This document shows, in pieces, positions 11,601 to 23,600 of a stretch of DNA of 64,000 nt. The notes under the pieces are model-generated. The model saw only the letters and a list, made by a program, of their open reading frames with translations, made no database searches and was not told the DNA's origin. A program made the translations under genes and the position numbers. The stretch spans positions 2,992,501 through 3,056,500 of the forward strand of contig NC_081820.1 in the NCBI RefSeq assembly GCF_030704535.1. The letters are read 5' to 3'. Source of the stretch: Vitis vinifera (lineage: Eukaryota > Streptophyta > Magnoliopsida > Vitales > Vitaceae). Numbering within the stretch: the stretch's first letter is position 1; every line of letters starts with the position of its first letter.

Positions 11601-14600
11601 AAAGGGATATATTGATAGAAAAAATAAGTACAAGAGAAGAATGAGGAATCCTCCCACCAAAGAAAACTAAACTACAAGAATACAAAAAAAAGAAGATACA
11701 CAGTAAAAACATACATAAGTGGATGCTTATTTCTCTGTAGGTTTTTACTTCCCACTTTGAGAGGTTCTTCCGTTGCTGCTCTATATGTTCAATGATATGT
11801 TTCTTTGTTGTAATACCCTTTTATGATTCACTTCTAGGTTGAAAGAAAACACATATAATTGCCCCTGGCTAAAAATCTTGCTTCAGATTGCTGTGTTGGT
11901 TGCTTCTACTCTTGTTTGAGGCAATTTCTGCCAAACTCAACTGAGGATTGAATTCATTTATGTTGTTACTTAACTCGAAACAGAGTTAAGAGTGTTCTGC
12001 TTGAGTTTTCCACCAACCCTACTAAGGGGTCAGGTTGAGTTATATGGCAACTTGACAGAGGTCAAGCTTGGATGTTTGGCTTAGTTATATTTTTTTTTAA
12101 TAGGCAAACACACAACAAAAATGTATTAGAAAAGGGTGCCTTGAGGCTGACCCAAGCATACAGGATGTATACAAGAGGCGCCAGTAGGCACAAAAAGAAA
12201 AAGAGATACAATACCAGCCCTCAACTAGTGCCTAGCCAATCAAAAAAATTGATCAAAGGAATAGGACCATCATTTACAACCGATTTAGTCCACAGCCAAA
12301 GATTACAAACAAAAGAATTCTTCAACCTATGAATTGATAACTCTTCATTATCAAAAGCTATCTTGTTTCTTTCCTTCCAAACCGCCCAAAAAATGCACAA
12401 CGGGGCTGCGTTCCACACCTTCCTACGCTTCTTGCCCAACTTAAAGCCACTCCAACCACTAAGAGTATCTCTAACCGAAGAAGGGAGGACCCAAGTAACA
12501 CCAAACAGAGCAAACAGTAACTCCCATAACCCTCTTGCCTTAGAGCACTGAATAAGAATATGATCAATTGACTCTTCTTCCATACCGCAAAGGAAGCATC
12601 TGTTAGCTAGAGACCGGCCCCTCTTTTTAAGTTGATCCAAGGTTAGCACCTTACCCCAATAAGCTTCCCAAGCAAAGAAGCTCACTTTGGTAGGCACACA
12701 AGTACTCCAAATATTACTATAAGGGAATTGAACATCTCTTCTTGAAGCTAGCGAACTATAAAGGGACTTAACTGAGAAAATCCCATCTTTAGTCTCTTTC
12801 CACAGCATTCTATCTTCCAAAAGAGGATTAAGCCTCCTACCCCGGATTGTCAGAAGTAATCTCTCCACCTCCTCCACCTCCCAGTCATTAAAGGACCTAG
12901 AGAAGCTAGGATTCCAAACCCCTTCATCTCCCGAATGATCCCATAACTCCACTAGCCAAGCCTCTTTAAATGAAGCAAAGGCATACAAAGAGGGAAACAA
13001 ATTACTGAGAGAGAAATTCCCACACCAATTATCATTCCAAAATTTCACCCTTCTACCATTCCCCACAGAAAAGACAACTTTGTTTTGCAAGAGAGCTCCT
13101 TCCTTCCTTATTTCCTTCCACAAGCCTACTCCAAACCCCTCCCTAACTTCTCTAGAATACCAGCCCCCTTGTTCCTCCCCGAACTTCCTACCAATGACTT
13201 GCCTCCAAAGAGCCTCCCTTTCATTCGCAAACCGTCAGTTCCACTTGCATAAAAGGGCTCTATTGAGAGTAGTCAAACGTCTAACTCCCAAACCACCCTT
13301 CCTTATGTCCGAGCACACGGAATCCCAATTTACTAGATGAGGCTTCCTCTCCAAAGCTCCACCCCCCCACAAAAAATCCCTTTGAATTTTTTCCAATCTT
13401 AAACTAACCACTCTTGGCATTCGAAGTAAAGACATCAAGTATATGGGCATACTTGACAAAGTACTACGAATTAGGGTAATTCTACCGCCTTTGGAGATAT
13501 AATTCCTTTTCCACAAGGCAAGCCTTCTCCGAAATCTCTCTTCCACCCCATCCCAAACCGCCACGGACTTGTGATTCGCCCCCAAAGGGATCCCCAAGTA
13601 AGAATTTGGCAGCCTTCCCACTTTACAACCAACCTCAAGAGCCAAAGCCTCCAAATTCTCTACTCTCCCAACCGGCAAAATCTCACTCTTATCCAAATTA
13701 ATCCTCAAACCTGATATGGCTTCAAACCACATCAACAACCAGCTTAAATGAGCCATCTGATCTTGGGAAGCTTCACAAAAAACTAAAGTATCATCGGCGA
13801 ACAGCAAATGAGTTACCACAGCCCCGTCTCCACTTCTTCCTTTTATCCTGCAGCCCGAAAGAAAACCCCCCCTCACTGCTCTAAAGATGAGCCTACTAAA
13901 AGCCTCCATCCCGATAACAAATAGGTAGGGAGAGAGAGGATCCCCCTGACGCAAACCCCTTGAACTATTGAAAAAACCGGCTGGAGAGCCATTGATCAAA
14001 ACTGAAAACGTCGCTGTGGAGATACACCAGGAGATCCAGCCAGTCCACTTCTCCCCAAACCCCATTCTTTGCAATACCAATAGTAGAAAATCCTAATTCA
14101 AGTGATCGTACGCCTTCTCTATATCTAGCTTACACAACACCCCACTCTCATTTCTCTTCAGCAACGAGTCTATTGCCTCATTGGCAATTAGGGCAGCATC
14201 CAAAATTTGTCTTCCTTCAACAAAGGCGTTTTGAGCTGAAGACACCACCTTTCCCACCACCTTCTTGATCCTGTTTGCTAGCACTTTTGCCAACAGTTTA
14301 TACAATCCACCTATTAAGCTAATCGGTCTGAAATCTTTAAGGTCCTCCGCATCCGGTATTTTAGGGATAAGGACCAGGAAAGTTGAATTCAGGCTCCTCA
14401 CAAATCTGCCATGCTCGTGGAACTCCTTCATAAAGCCCATAACCTCATATTTCACAAAATCCCAGCTGAACTGCCAAAAGCTGAGAGAAAAGCCGTCTGG
14501 ACCGGGAGCCTTGTCACCGTTCAGATCTGAGAGGGCGGAGAAGACCTCTGCCTCTGTAAAAACCCCTTCCAGACGAGCTGCATCCTCACCAGCAATCCTA

Positions 14601-17600
14601 TTAAAATCCAAACCTTCCATTGATGGATGCCAATCCCCAGGATCTGTTAGCAGGTTCTCGAAAGCTCCAACCACACCCCCCTTGATATCCTGCTCTTCTG
14701 TTAACCAGTTACCATTAATCTTAATCTTAGACAAACAACTTCTCCTTCTATGGGAATTGGCCATCTTATGAAAGAAGCCGGTATTTCTGTCACCCTCCCT
14801 CAGCCACACCTCTCTTGATTTTTGTCTCCAAGAAATCTCCTCCATAAGAGCTCATTTCTCAAAGTCCCCCTTAGCTTCCTTCCTGGCTTCCAGCTCCTCC
14901 AAAGATAATGTACGCATCTTCTCCTGAGAATCCCAGAAATCCACTTTGTCCAAAGCCAATCTCTTATTCACTCCCACCTTCCCAAAAACTAGCTTATTCC
15001 ATGACTTTAAGATTGCCTTTAAAGCCTTCAATTTCTCTGCAAGGATGAAGCTAAAAGACCCGCTGAATCTTAGACCTTGCCACCACCCCTTCAACAAATC
15101 CTTAAAACCCTCCTCCTTAAGCCACATGTTTTCAAAACGGAAAGGGACAGGCCCCCTCCTCACCCCTCCCCCATCCAAAAGAATGGGAAAGTGATCTGAC
15201 ACTGGCCTAGGAAGAGTACTCTGTACAACTCCATTAAAATGGCTCTCCCAGTCCTCCGACACCAGGAATCGATCAAGTCTTGACATGGTTTGATTGTTCA
15301 ACCCTCCACTCCATGTAAAAGGACCCCCTTGAAGGGGCAGATCCCTCAAATCCAAGTCATCAATCACCTCCGAGAATCTTCGCATTGAAGGAGACAGTCT
15401 CCCTCCTCTTCTCCGCTCATTCGGAAATCTGATCATATTGAAATCTCCACCAATACACCAGGGGTCATTCCAAAGCCCTCGGATGTTCCCTAACTCTTCC
15501 CATAAAAGCTCTCTATTTCTTTTCATTGTAGGACCGTACACTCCTGAAAAAATCCATCTGAACCCATCTTCACAGTTCTTGAAACGACAAGAGATGGAAA
15601 AAAGGCCCACCTCCATCCCCAATAACTCCAACACTCTACTGTCCCAATAAACTACCACCCCTCCCGCAGCCCCCCTGGCATTCAGGGCTCCCCACTCCAG
15701 AAATCTCCCCACACCTAAACTTCGCACTACCCCTAAAGACATCTCAGTCATTTTAGTCTCCTGCAGACAAACTAAATCCACTTTATGGGAACTAATTAAG
15801 GCTTTAATTAGCTTCCTCTTATTACTATCATTTAACCCTCTAACATTCCAAGATAGAATCTTAATCTTCATTTAAAACACAATGATCTGTCCCCCCCTCT
15901 TCTGTCCGAACCTTTCTTTCTGGTCTTTCCATCGTAATTAACCGACCATTCTAACTTTTTAACTTCCCGATCAAACCTAAACAATCCTAGCAATCCCTTT
16001 TTCTTGCCTTGATCCCTTCTGGTCTTCAGTCTTAGCAATAATTTTAGGATTTCCCCTTCCACGCCTTCTGTCGCGAACCCCAGTGCCTTACTGAACTTCA
16101 ACAGGTTACTTTCATCCCACATACTACTAGGATCCTCCCTATCTTGCATTTCCTCATCAGCCTCCGGCTTATCCACAATAGACTTTTCCCCCTCTGAGTC
16201 CATCACCCACAGATTTCCATCAGACAACACTGCGCGTAATGGAGCTTGGTTACTAGCGCCTTCAGCGGCGACATCCAAACCGGAAACATCCCCCACCACT
16301 AAGGCTCGGTCACACCCAGAAGAAGGAGAAGAAGAGATGAAGTCCCGTTCCCCCCCAAAGACCGCGGAATAGGGCTCGTACCTAGATGCCTCAGCTCTCA
16401 GCACTTCGTCAATTAACGGCGCTCTCGCACTCGTCGGAAAAGCCTCAGAAGCCCTCCGGTCCCCTCCAGGAAAGCAGACGACCCCCGCATCCTCACCTCT
16501 CGACATCTCCTCTGCTTCCCCCATCTCCGCGACCTCAGAAAGGGATCGAGCCCTAACTCCTTTAAATCCCTCCAACTTGGACCCAAAGCCCAAATCGGGT
16601 AAGCCCTCACAGCCCGTAAAAGAGCCCTTAATGTAAAAGGGCCTCTCTTCACAGCCCATCAGCCACCCTTTTAACATAACGGGCCTTGACAACGGCCCAA
16701 CCTTCTGGGCTTCCTCAATGGCTGACTTAATACTCTCCTCCCCAAGCCCACTTCTAAACTGGGCCTCCCCAAGAACAGGCCCACCATTAAGATCTTCAGA
16801 CCCATTAAAGAAACCACCCCTTTTGACTGCAGTACCAGTGGCATGACCCCTACTCCCTATGCTGTCTGCTCCATCAATCGCCTCCAAACCAAACCCCTTT
16901 CAGCAGAATCAGAGGAGAACCCTGTAGCGTCTTTTGATGAGCTTCCACAGGGCGGCTCAAACTGTACTCCCACCTGCTCCTTGGACTGAGCCTCCTTCTC
17001 CAACACTCTTCCTCTGCACCCTCCACGTGAGCCACTCCCTGCATCTTCCTCCTCCCCTGTGACGCCCTTCCCGTTGACACATCCCGCCGGCACCACCTGA
17101 GAGAACCAAGGTGGGGTTTCCCACCACAACTGGACTGAGAAGCACCCCGACCCAACCACGATCTGGACAGATGTAGGAAAGCCTCTACCTACCACCTTCA
17201 CCAATAATCTAGCCCATTGCATTTCTGCCATGATATCCGTTTTATCATCCACTACAATGAAGCCACCACAGCCATCACCTATCAATTTAAAAACCTCGCG
17301 GCTCCATAGATGAAGAGGGAGACCTACTACTCTCACCCAAGCCTCCTTTGCACTGACTTTATTACAAAAACACCCCACCTCCGGGTGCCATTTCTCCAAA
17401 AATAAGGCATTGTCTTTCACCCTTCTCATCCCTCTTACAAGAACACGCTCAGCTTCACTTAACAGTTCAAACTCAAAAAGCAAAAGACCTCTTCCCAACA
17501 CAGATATGTTTAGTTTACCTCTGAGAAGCCAGACTTGACCAGCCCAATTTTTCAGAAAATCCAGCTCAGGGGGAGGGATCGCTCCATTTTCCCATCTACC

Positions 17601-20600
17601 TACTAAACAGTGATCCAATTGCTCTAGTCTTTCAGGCTTCACCCTCTGTCCCAACTCCAACCAAACCTTATCTCCTAACCTTCCCGTTTTTGAGTTTGCT
17701 ACCTCCGCATAAATCCTTGGTTTTGGTTCCTTTTCCTTCTTCAGCGCCTCAAAAGACACAGGATTTTTTGAGCCTCCAGTGGGAACTACCCCAACCTCTC
17801 TCAACTTCTCTGCCAAAATATTCCACCCCCCAGTCAGCCCCTTCCCTTCTGGAAAGACTAAGCAAAAACGTTTTGCCTCTAAATCTCGCACAGAACAGAG
17901 CAGAAATCTTCCTGCCCCATTTGAACGACGCTCCAAATTGTACTTCCTTCCCTTCTCCTCCCAGACGATGGACCAACCTCTATCCTCTCTACCCCTGCAG
18001 CAAAACTCAATTCCTTCCAATAACCTACAGAGACTAAAATCTCCAAATCTAATCCAAGAGGTTATTCCTTTGCTTCTCTCCCAAATGCACCCTCTCAGCT
18101 TACCTCCTACTTCATCAATCAAAATTTCAAAATATTTTGACTCCACAGCAAACCACCTTCTTCCACCCCTTAAATTCACCATATTCACCCTTCATCAGCC
18201 TGCAAGCTCTACCTCAACACTTCCAGAATCATATCATAGCAACATCTTCCATCAGGTTTCACCTGTGCTTCCTAAAGAACAACCATCAAAGTTAAGACTA
18301 AAAAAGCAATCCATATCTCTCTTCAGGGACCACAATATGGGTTTTTGGATCTAAAGACACTGTTTTTTGGCTTAGTTATATAGCTACTAGACTTGCAATC
18401 TAGTTCAATATTTCAGCAACCTGACTGAGATGTCTAGTTAGACAACCAGGGGTCAGATTCACTAGGAATTGGTAATCTTCTCCTTAAAAAGAAATAAAGT
18501 GTCTATTAAAAGGAAAGTTTATACATACTTCTCCCTATCATGTATAATCCTTAAGCACTAGGTTTCCACTTGGAAAAAATATTTACATTGAGCACATAAA
18601 CTGACGAAAAATAATGAAAGATCTCCAGAAAATCTTGTGAAAGGATCTCTTGAAATATTTCATGCAGTTCACTACATATGACGATTAGAATCATGAATAG
18701 CTAGGATTGTCAAGCAAAAAGATTCACGATAGAGGCCTCATCAATAGCATGGTCCGTAACAACATGTGCATAGAATCAAGCATAAAATATGAGGGATACT
18801 CACAGCAAAACTCCTTCCTAAAGGAGTATCTAGAAAATCATTGAGCTGCTTCCTGTACTGCAAGAGTAATAAGAAGGGAAAAGATTATAAGTAATCATAC
18901 AAACATTGAAGAAACAATAATGCCAACAACCATTCTTCAATAAAACAAATGAAAGAACACATCAAATTTTATTGTGCCAAATAGGAAGTTGCCAAACAAA
19001 TTTCCCAAATCTCAAAGCTTTAGCACATTACTAACAATCACTCACTAAGTAAAGAAATCATACTATCTTCTCTTGAAAATATAACAATGTATCACATGCC
19101 AATGTTAAAGATTAATATTCCTCTAAAAGTGCACTTGTAATGATTAAATACAAGAAAGTTGACATCACTATCACATCCCCCCCCTCTTTCTTTCTCTTTC
19201 AACGTGCATCACCACTTAGCATAAACTTTTTGGGTTATTTTCTTCTTGTGGTTGAATATCATATTCTTCCTTCTATTGGTTCCCTTGTTTCAATAACGGT
19301 TTTTCCCCCCTTCAATACAAACACCATTAATTATGACCAACCAAATGATCCACCATTCTAGAACATGTCCAAGCATCACACTTGGATAGATAAAGGGGAT
19401 CTTTTTCGGTGTTATCACAAAATGTTTGTAATTGAATAAAACATGCTACTAACCTTTAAAACTTATATGTTCTATATCAAGTAGATGGGACTTCTTTGGC
19501 AACATTTTCGAATACAATTGTCAGAAAAACAGATTTGAGAACCATTCTTAAAAACAGTTCTCAATTGGTTCAGGGTGACAGGAACAAAATTCTATTTAGA
19601 AACTCAAATATGAGAAATAGTTTTCTTGGCTTATTTTCCATGAAAGTTGTTCAAGTCCACGATATACATTGTGGGCCCAAATCCTACAAGCTAACTTTCA
19701 AGAAACTTGGATGTCTAACATGGTATCAAAGTCTCATTTGACAGGAGGTCAAGCGTTCCACCTCACCACATGTTTAGTTCTCCACTCTATTAAACCCACA
19801 TGTAAACCCAAGAAGAGGCCACCAATGAGGGAAGATGTTAGAGTGCATGATATACATTGTGGACTCAAATCCCACTAGCTTAAACTTCTAGGAAAATAGG
19901 TTGTCTAACAAAGATGCTATGCACTATGTATAATGTAAAAGTGATCAAAATATTTTTTATATTTTCAATTGTTTTTCAAAATACTTTACAAAAAATACTT
20001 GATAACACCTCAAATTTATCCTAAAAAATAATAAGTATTCAAAACCTTTTGATTTGAACCTCTACTTGCATGGTCGACAACCCAAGAAAGTTCCATGGCA
20101 TAAGAAATATTCATAAAAATGGAATAACTCAAATAAACCAAAGGTATATTCAACAAGCAATTTGCAATGGATTCAAAGATGGAAGAAGTGAAGAAAGGGG
20201 GTAAGAGCTGGTTTGAAGGGGATTTGAAGTCCCTTGAAGTTGTTGTTGAGGTGGTATCAGGAGTTTTGCTAAGTAGAATTATGAAAAGAGGAAAGGGCAT
20301 ATCTAATTGAATTAGATTTGGTCAAATCTTGTTGGAGGGAAGTGGGTGAGAAGAAATTTTGCAAGGTTTGGAATGAAGGTGGGAGATTCTCGAGGTTGGA
20401 ATGTTGGTATGATGAAGCAAAACAATTCATTCAATGTTCCGTGGAATCCATTGAAGCTAAGAGATTCACACTAATTTTTCCAAGTGACTCCCTCCATCCA
20501 AAACCCAATGTGTGTGCCAATGACCATGAGCATGCTAGAGGATGCAACAAGTTGGTGTTGTCAAAGGGAAGGTCCTTTGTTAAGAAGTTCAAGGCTCCTT

Positions 20601-23600
20601 ATGGTGGGGAGGGTGAGGTGATTATGTGCAGTTTAGGGAGGACCTTTTGAAGCATTGTTTAGTGGGATGATGAGGGGAGCATTTTGATTCCATTCCAAAC
20701 TTGCCCTCTTTGAAGAGGTGGGCAACAAGGACTTAGAACTTGAATGGTGGGGTGAAGTTATCTCTTCTTAAGGGGCCCTAATTCTCTTTGACTTTGTAGA
20801 GGCTTCTAATGTGGAGTCAGTGCTAGACTCGGGATCAAGGAGGTATGAGAACAAGTTTCTACATTTGGATAGATGGGTTCCAAAGGTTAGGTGCTTTCAA
20901 AGTGGAGTGCAAGCAAAGGAAGTTTGGATTAGAATTATGGGACTTACTCTGCATTTGTGGTGCTAAGAGGTGTTCAAAACGCTTGGGGATCACTATGGTG
21001 GATTTGTAGCTATGGATGAAAACACAACTCAGTGTAGCACTTTGCAGTGGGCAAGAGTGTTGGTGAAGTCTGATGAGACGAAGATGCCTAAGGTTCTTCA
21101 ATTAGTGATGGGTCTTTTGTGTTTCGCAGTTCTTCAGTTGTGGTGGGAAATCCCTCCATGACTGTCTTAGATGGCTCCTAGGCAAGGTTGTAGTGGGCAA
21201 AAGGTTAGAGAAAAAGAGGATGGAGAGGCACATGTTGCCTTGAGTATGGGAGTCCAAGGTTTGACAATGAAAGCTGGCATAGGGACATGTCCTCCTTGGA
21301 TACAAGAAGAGACGGTGGAGTGGTCTCTATTAAACTCTATAAAAAGGGTGTTAGAGATCGGGTTGGAGGGGGCATTTTTGGTAGGGTTAGACCTAAAAAA
21401 GTTGCTTAAGATGTAAGTTTGAGCAAAAAGGTCCTATTTAAGGCCTAAAGAGAGCCCATTTGAGGCCCAAAGTAAGAAGCAGGCAGCTTGAACTAGGCAT
21501 ATTATTCTTAGTGACACTAGAGGCAAGATAAAAGGAGCAGGTTATGGTGTTGGGATGGTAGCAGAAGGTGAAAAAGGAAAGGGATGTGTAGTGGTTGGGC
21601 TAAGAAAGACCCTTTATTTAATTTAGGTAGTGGATGTTCTTTGGTGCATAAGGTTTGTGGGCTAAGCTGGATACCAAAAGCTACCTTTAATGGTGACTAG
21701 GGGCTACAAGCTCAAATGGACCAATCATTTTACGCCTAAATGACACCGGGGCTTCTTTTAACCTACAGCTTTCCTTCTTAGAGGGTTGTCGTTGTGTAGA
21801 AAGGAGATCGTCATTGAGGAAGAGGCCATGTTGCCTCATCGATGAAGTTTCACCATCCAATTGCCAACGAGTCCCTCTCAGTAGAAGCAAACAAATATCC
21901 AACCTTTTTTCCCCTCTTTGTCTCTTCTTTGGGAACTAGGGTTGTTTCTCCTTCTTTCTCTGAGGGTGAGTTAGTCCTTGAGGGGAGCTAGGCGAGGTTG
22001 GATGCGATTTCTCAAGGGGAGGGTTGTGGCTCGTGGTGTATGATTTTGATGGATGGTACCTAAGTGGAGTATACAGATCTTGCAATGAAGGTGAATGATG
22101 TTTGGGTGGAAAAAAAGGTTAGAAAAGGAGGAGTAACCATTAGGGTGGCTTCAAGAGAGGAGTTCCCTATTGAGGATTGGTTTTCTAGTAGTTTGTTATG
22201 CTCAATAAGTGTCTAGGCATGCCAATAGAGGGCTATGAAGCTAAGATCTTAGGTCTTCTTAGAAAAATAAAGGCTAGAAAGGAGGCAAAGGGTTAAGAGG
22301 TTAGAGAGAGGAGGAAAAAAATCTCTTCAAAATTCAAAAGAGAATTAGAAAGTTAGAGTGCAAGATGAACTATTTGAGGCAATAACTAGTGGGAGGGAAG
22401 TTGGCAGAGAAGGATGGGTCATCATGCCGATTAGTAAATGACGATAAAAATCATCTCTTAGAATGTTGGGGGAGTGAATGACAGTGACAAGAGGAAAATC
22501 ATCAAGTCCCTGATTCGATTGTAGAAAGCCGACTTAGTCTACTTGTAAGAGACAAAATCCAAATGATTTCGAGCGAATTAATAAGGAGCTTAGGGGTGTG
22601 GGTAAATTTATAGAATGGGGTTTATAGCCTATGAATTCTAGGCAAGCTAATGGTAGGTTGTTTGTTTTCTAGGATTTTAAAACTTTGGAGCTGGTGGTTA
22701 TGGAAGTGCGAGAACATTTTGTTTTAAAAATTGTGAGGTCCAATTCATCTAGGTATATACTAGGGTGTATATGCCCACTTTGGAGAGGGAAAGGAAAGGC
22801 TTTTAGATTTAAGGGTCATTAAGGGTTTGTAGGCTAATCCATGGTGTGTTCTAGTGATTTCAACATTATTAGATTCCTGTGGGAGTGTAATAGAGGCATT
22901 AAGTTGTCTTTAACTATGAGAAGATCTACAGAAATCATTGTGGAGCTGGAGCTATGTGACCTTCCTCTGTTAGGGGCTCCTTTATTTGGAGTGAGAGGTT
23001 GAACAATCAATCCTTGTCAAGATTAGACCAATTTTTGGTGTCTGAAGGTTGGGAAAGTCATGTTTGGTGGTGTGTTTCAGTGTATTTTGCACAAACCCGT
23101 GTAAAATCATTCTCCAATTTTGTTACATGAGAGGGATGGGTAATGGCGTTACCCCTTTTAGATTTGAAAAGATGCTACTGAGGGAGGAGTGTTTCAAATA
23201 CCTCTTTAATGGGTGGGGGATGGGATACAATTTTAGAGGCTCTTATAGCTTCATCTTGGCCATGAAACTGAAGGCATTGAAATCTTATTTGAAAATTTGG
23301 AATAAAGAGGTGTTTCGTAATGTTTCAATAAATCTCTTTGAGAGGAGTTTAAAGGCTACTTTTTTAGTATTGGTGCCTATGAAAGGGGGGGCTAAAGACC
23401 TAAAGAACTTTAGACCTATTAGCTTGGCAAGGGGTTTATACAAGCTTCTGGCTAAGGTTCTAAATAACTTAAAAGGGTGGTGGGTACCTTGGTCTCAAAT
23501 TTTCAACATGCTTTTGGGGGGGGGGGGTGGATTTTGAATGTTGTATTGATAGCAAATGAGGTCATTGATTCCAAACTTGAAGAAAAATTGAGAGGAATCT

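Larger units (their letters stand above)
12075..18381 (-). mobile_element. Near full-length L1 retrotransposon (LINE) with intact TSD
   Basis: Identical 16-bp copies of TTTGGCTTAGTTATAT flank the element (12075-12090 and 18366-18381), so the insert is 12091-18365, about 6.3 kb. It reads on the minus strand: 5' UTR (18365-18183), ORF1 (18182-15868, one frameshift), ORF2 (15871-12221, three stop codons), a 3' UTR of about 120 bp and a short A tail (T8 at 12091-12098). The layout (DUF4283 ORF1, then endonuclease, reverse transcriptase and zf-RVT) is that of plant L1. The perfect TSD and near-open ORF2 indicate a fairly recent insertion. It lies in intron 2 of the zinc-ribbon gene in sense orientation. 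Confidence 0.95.
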
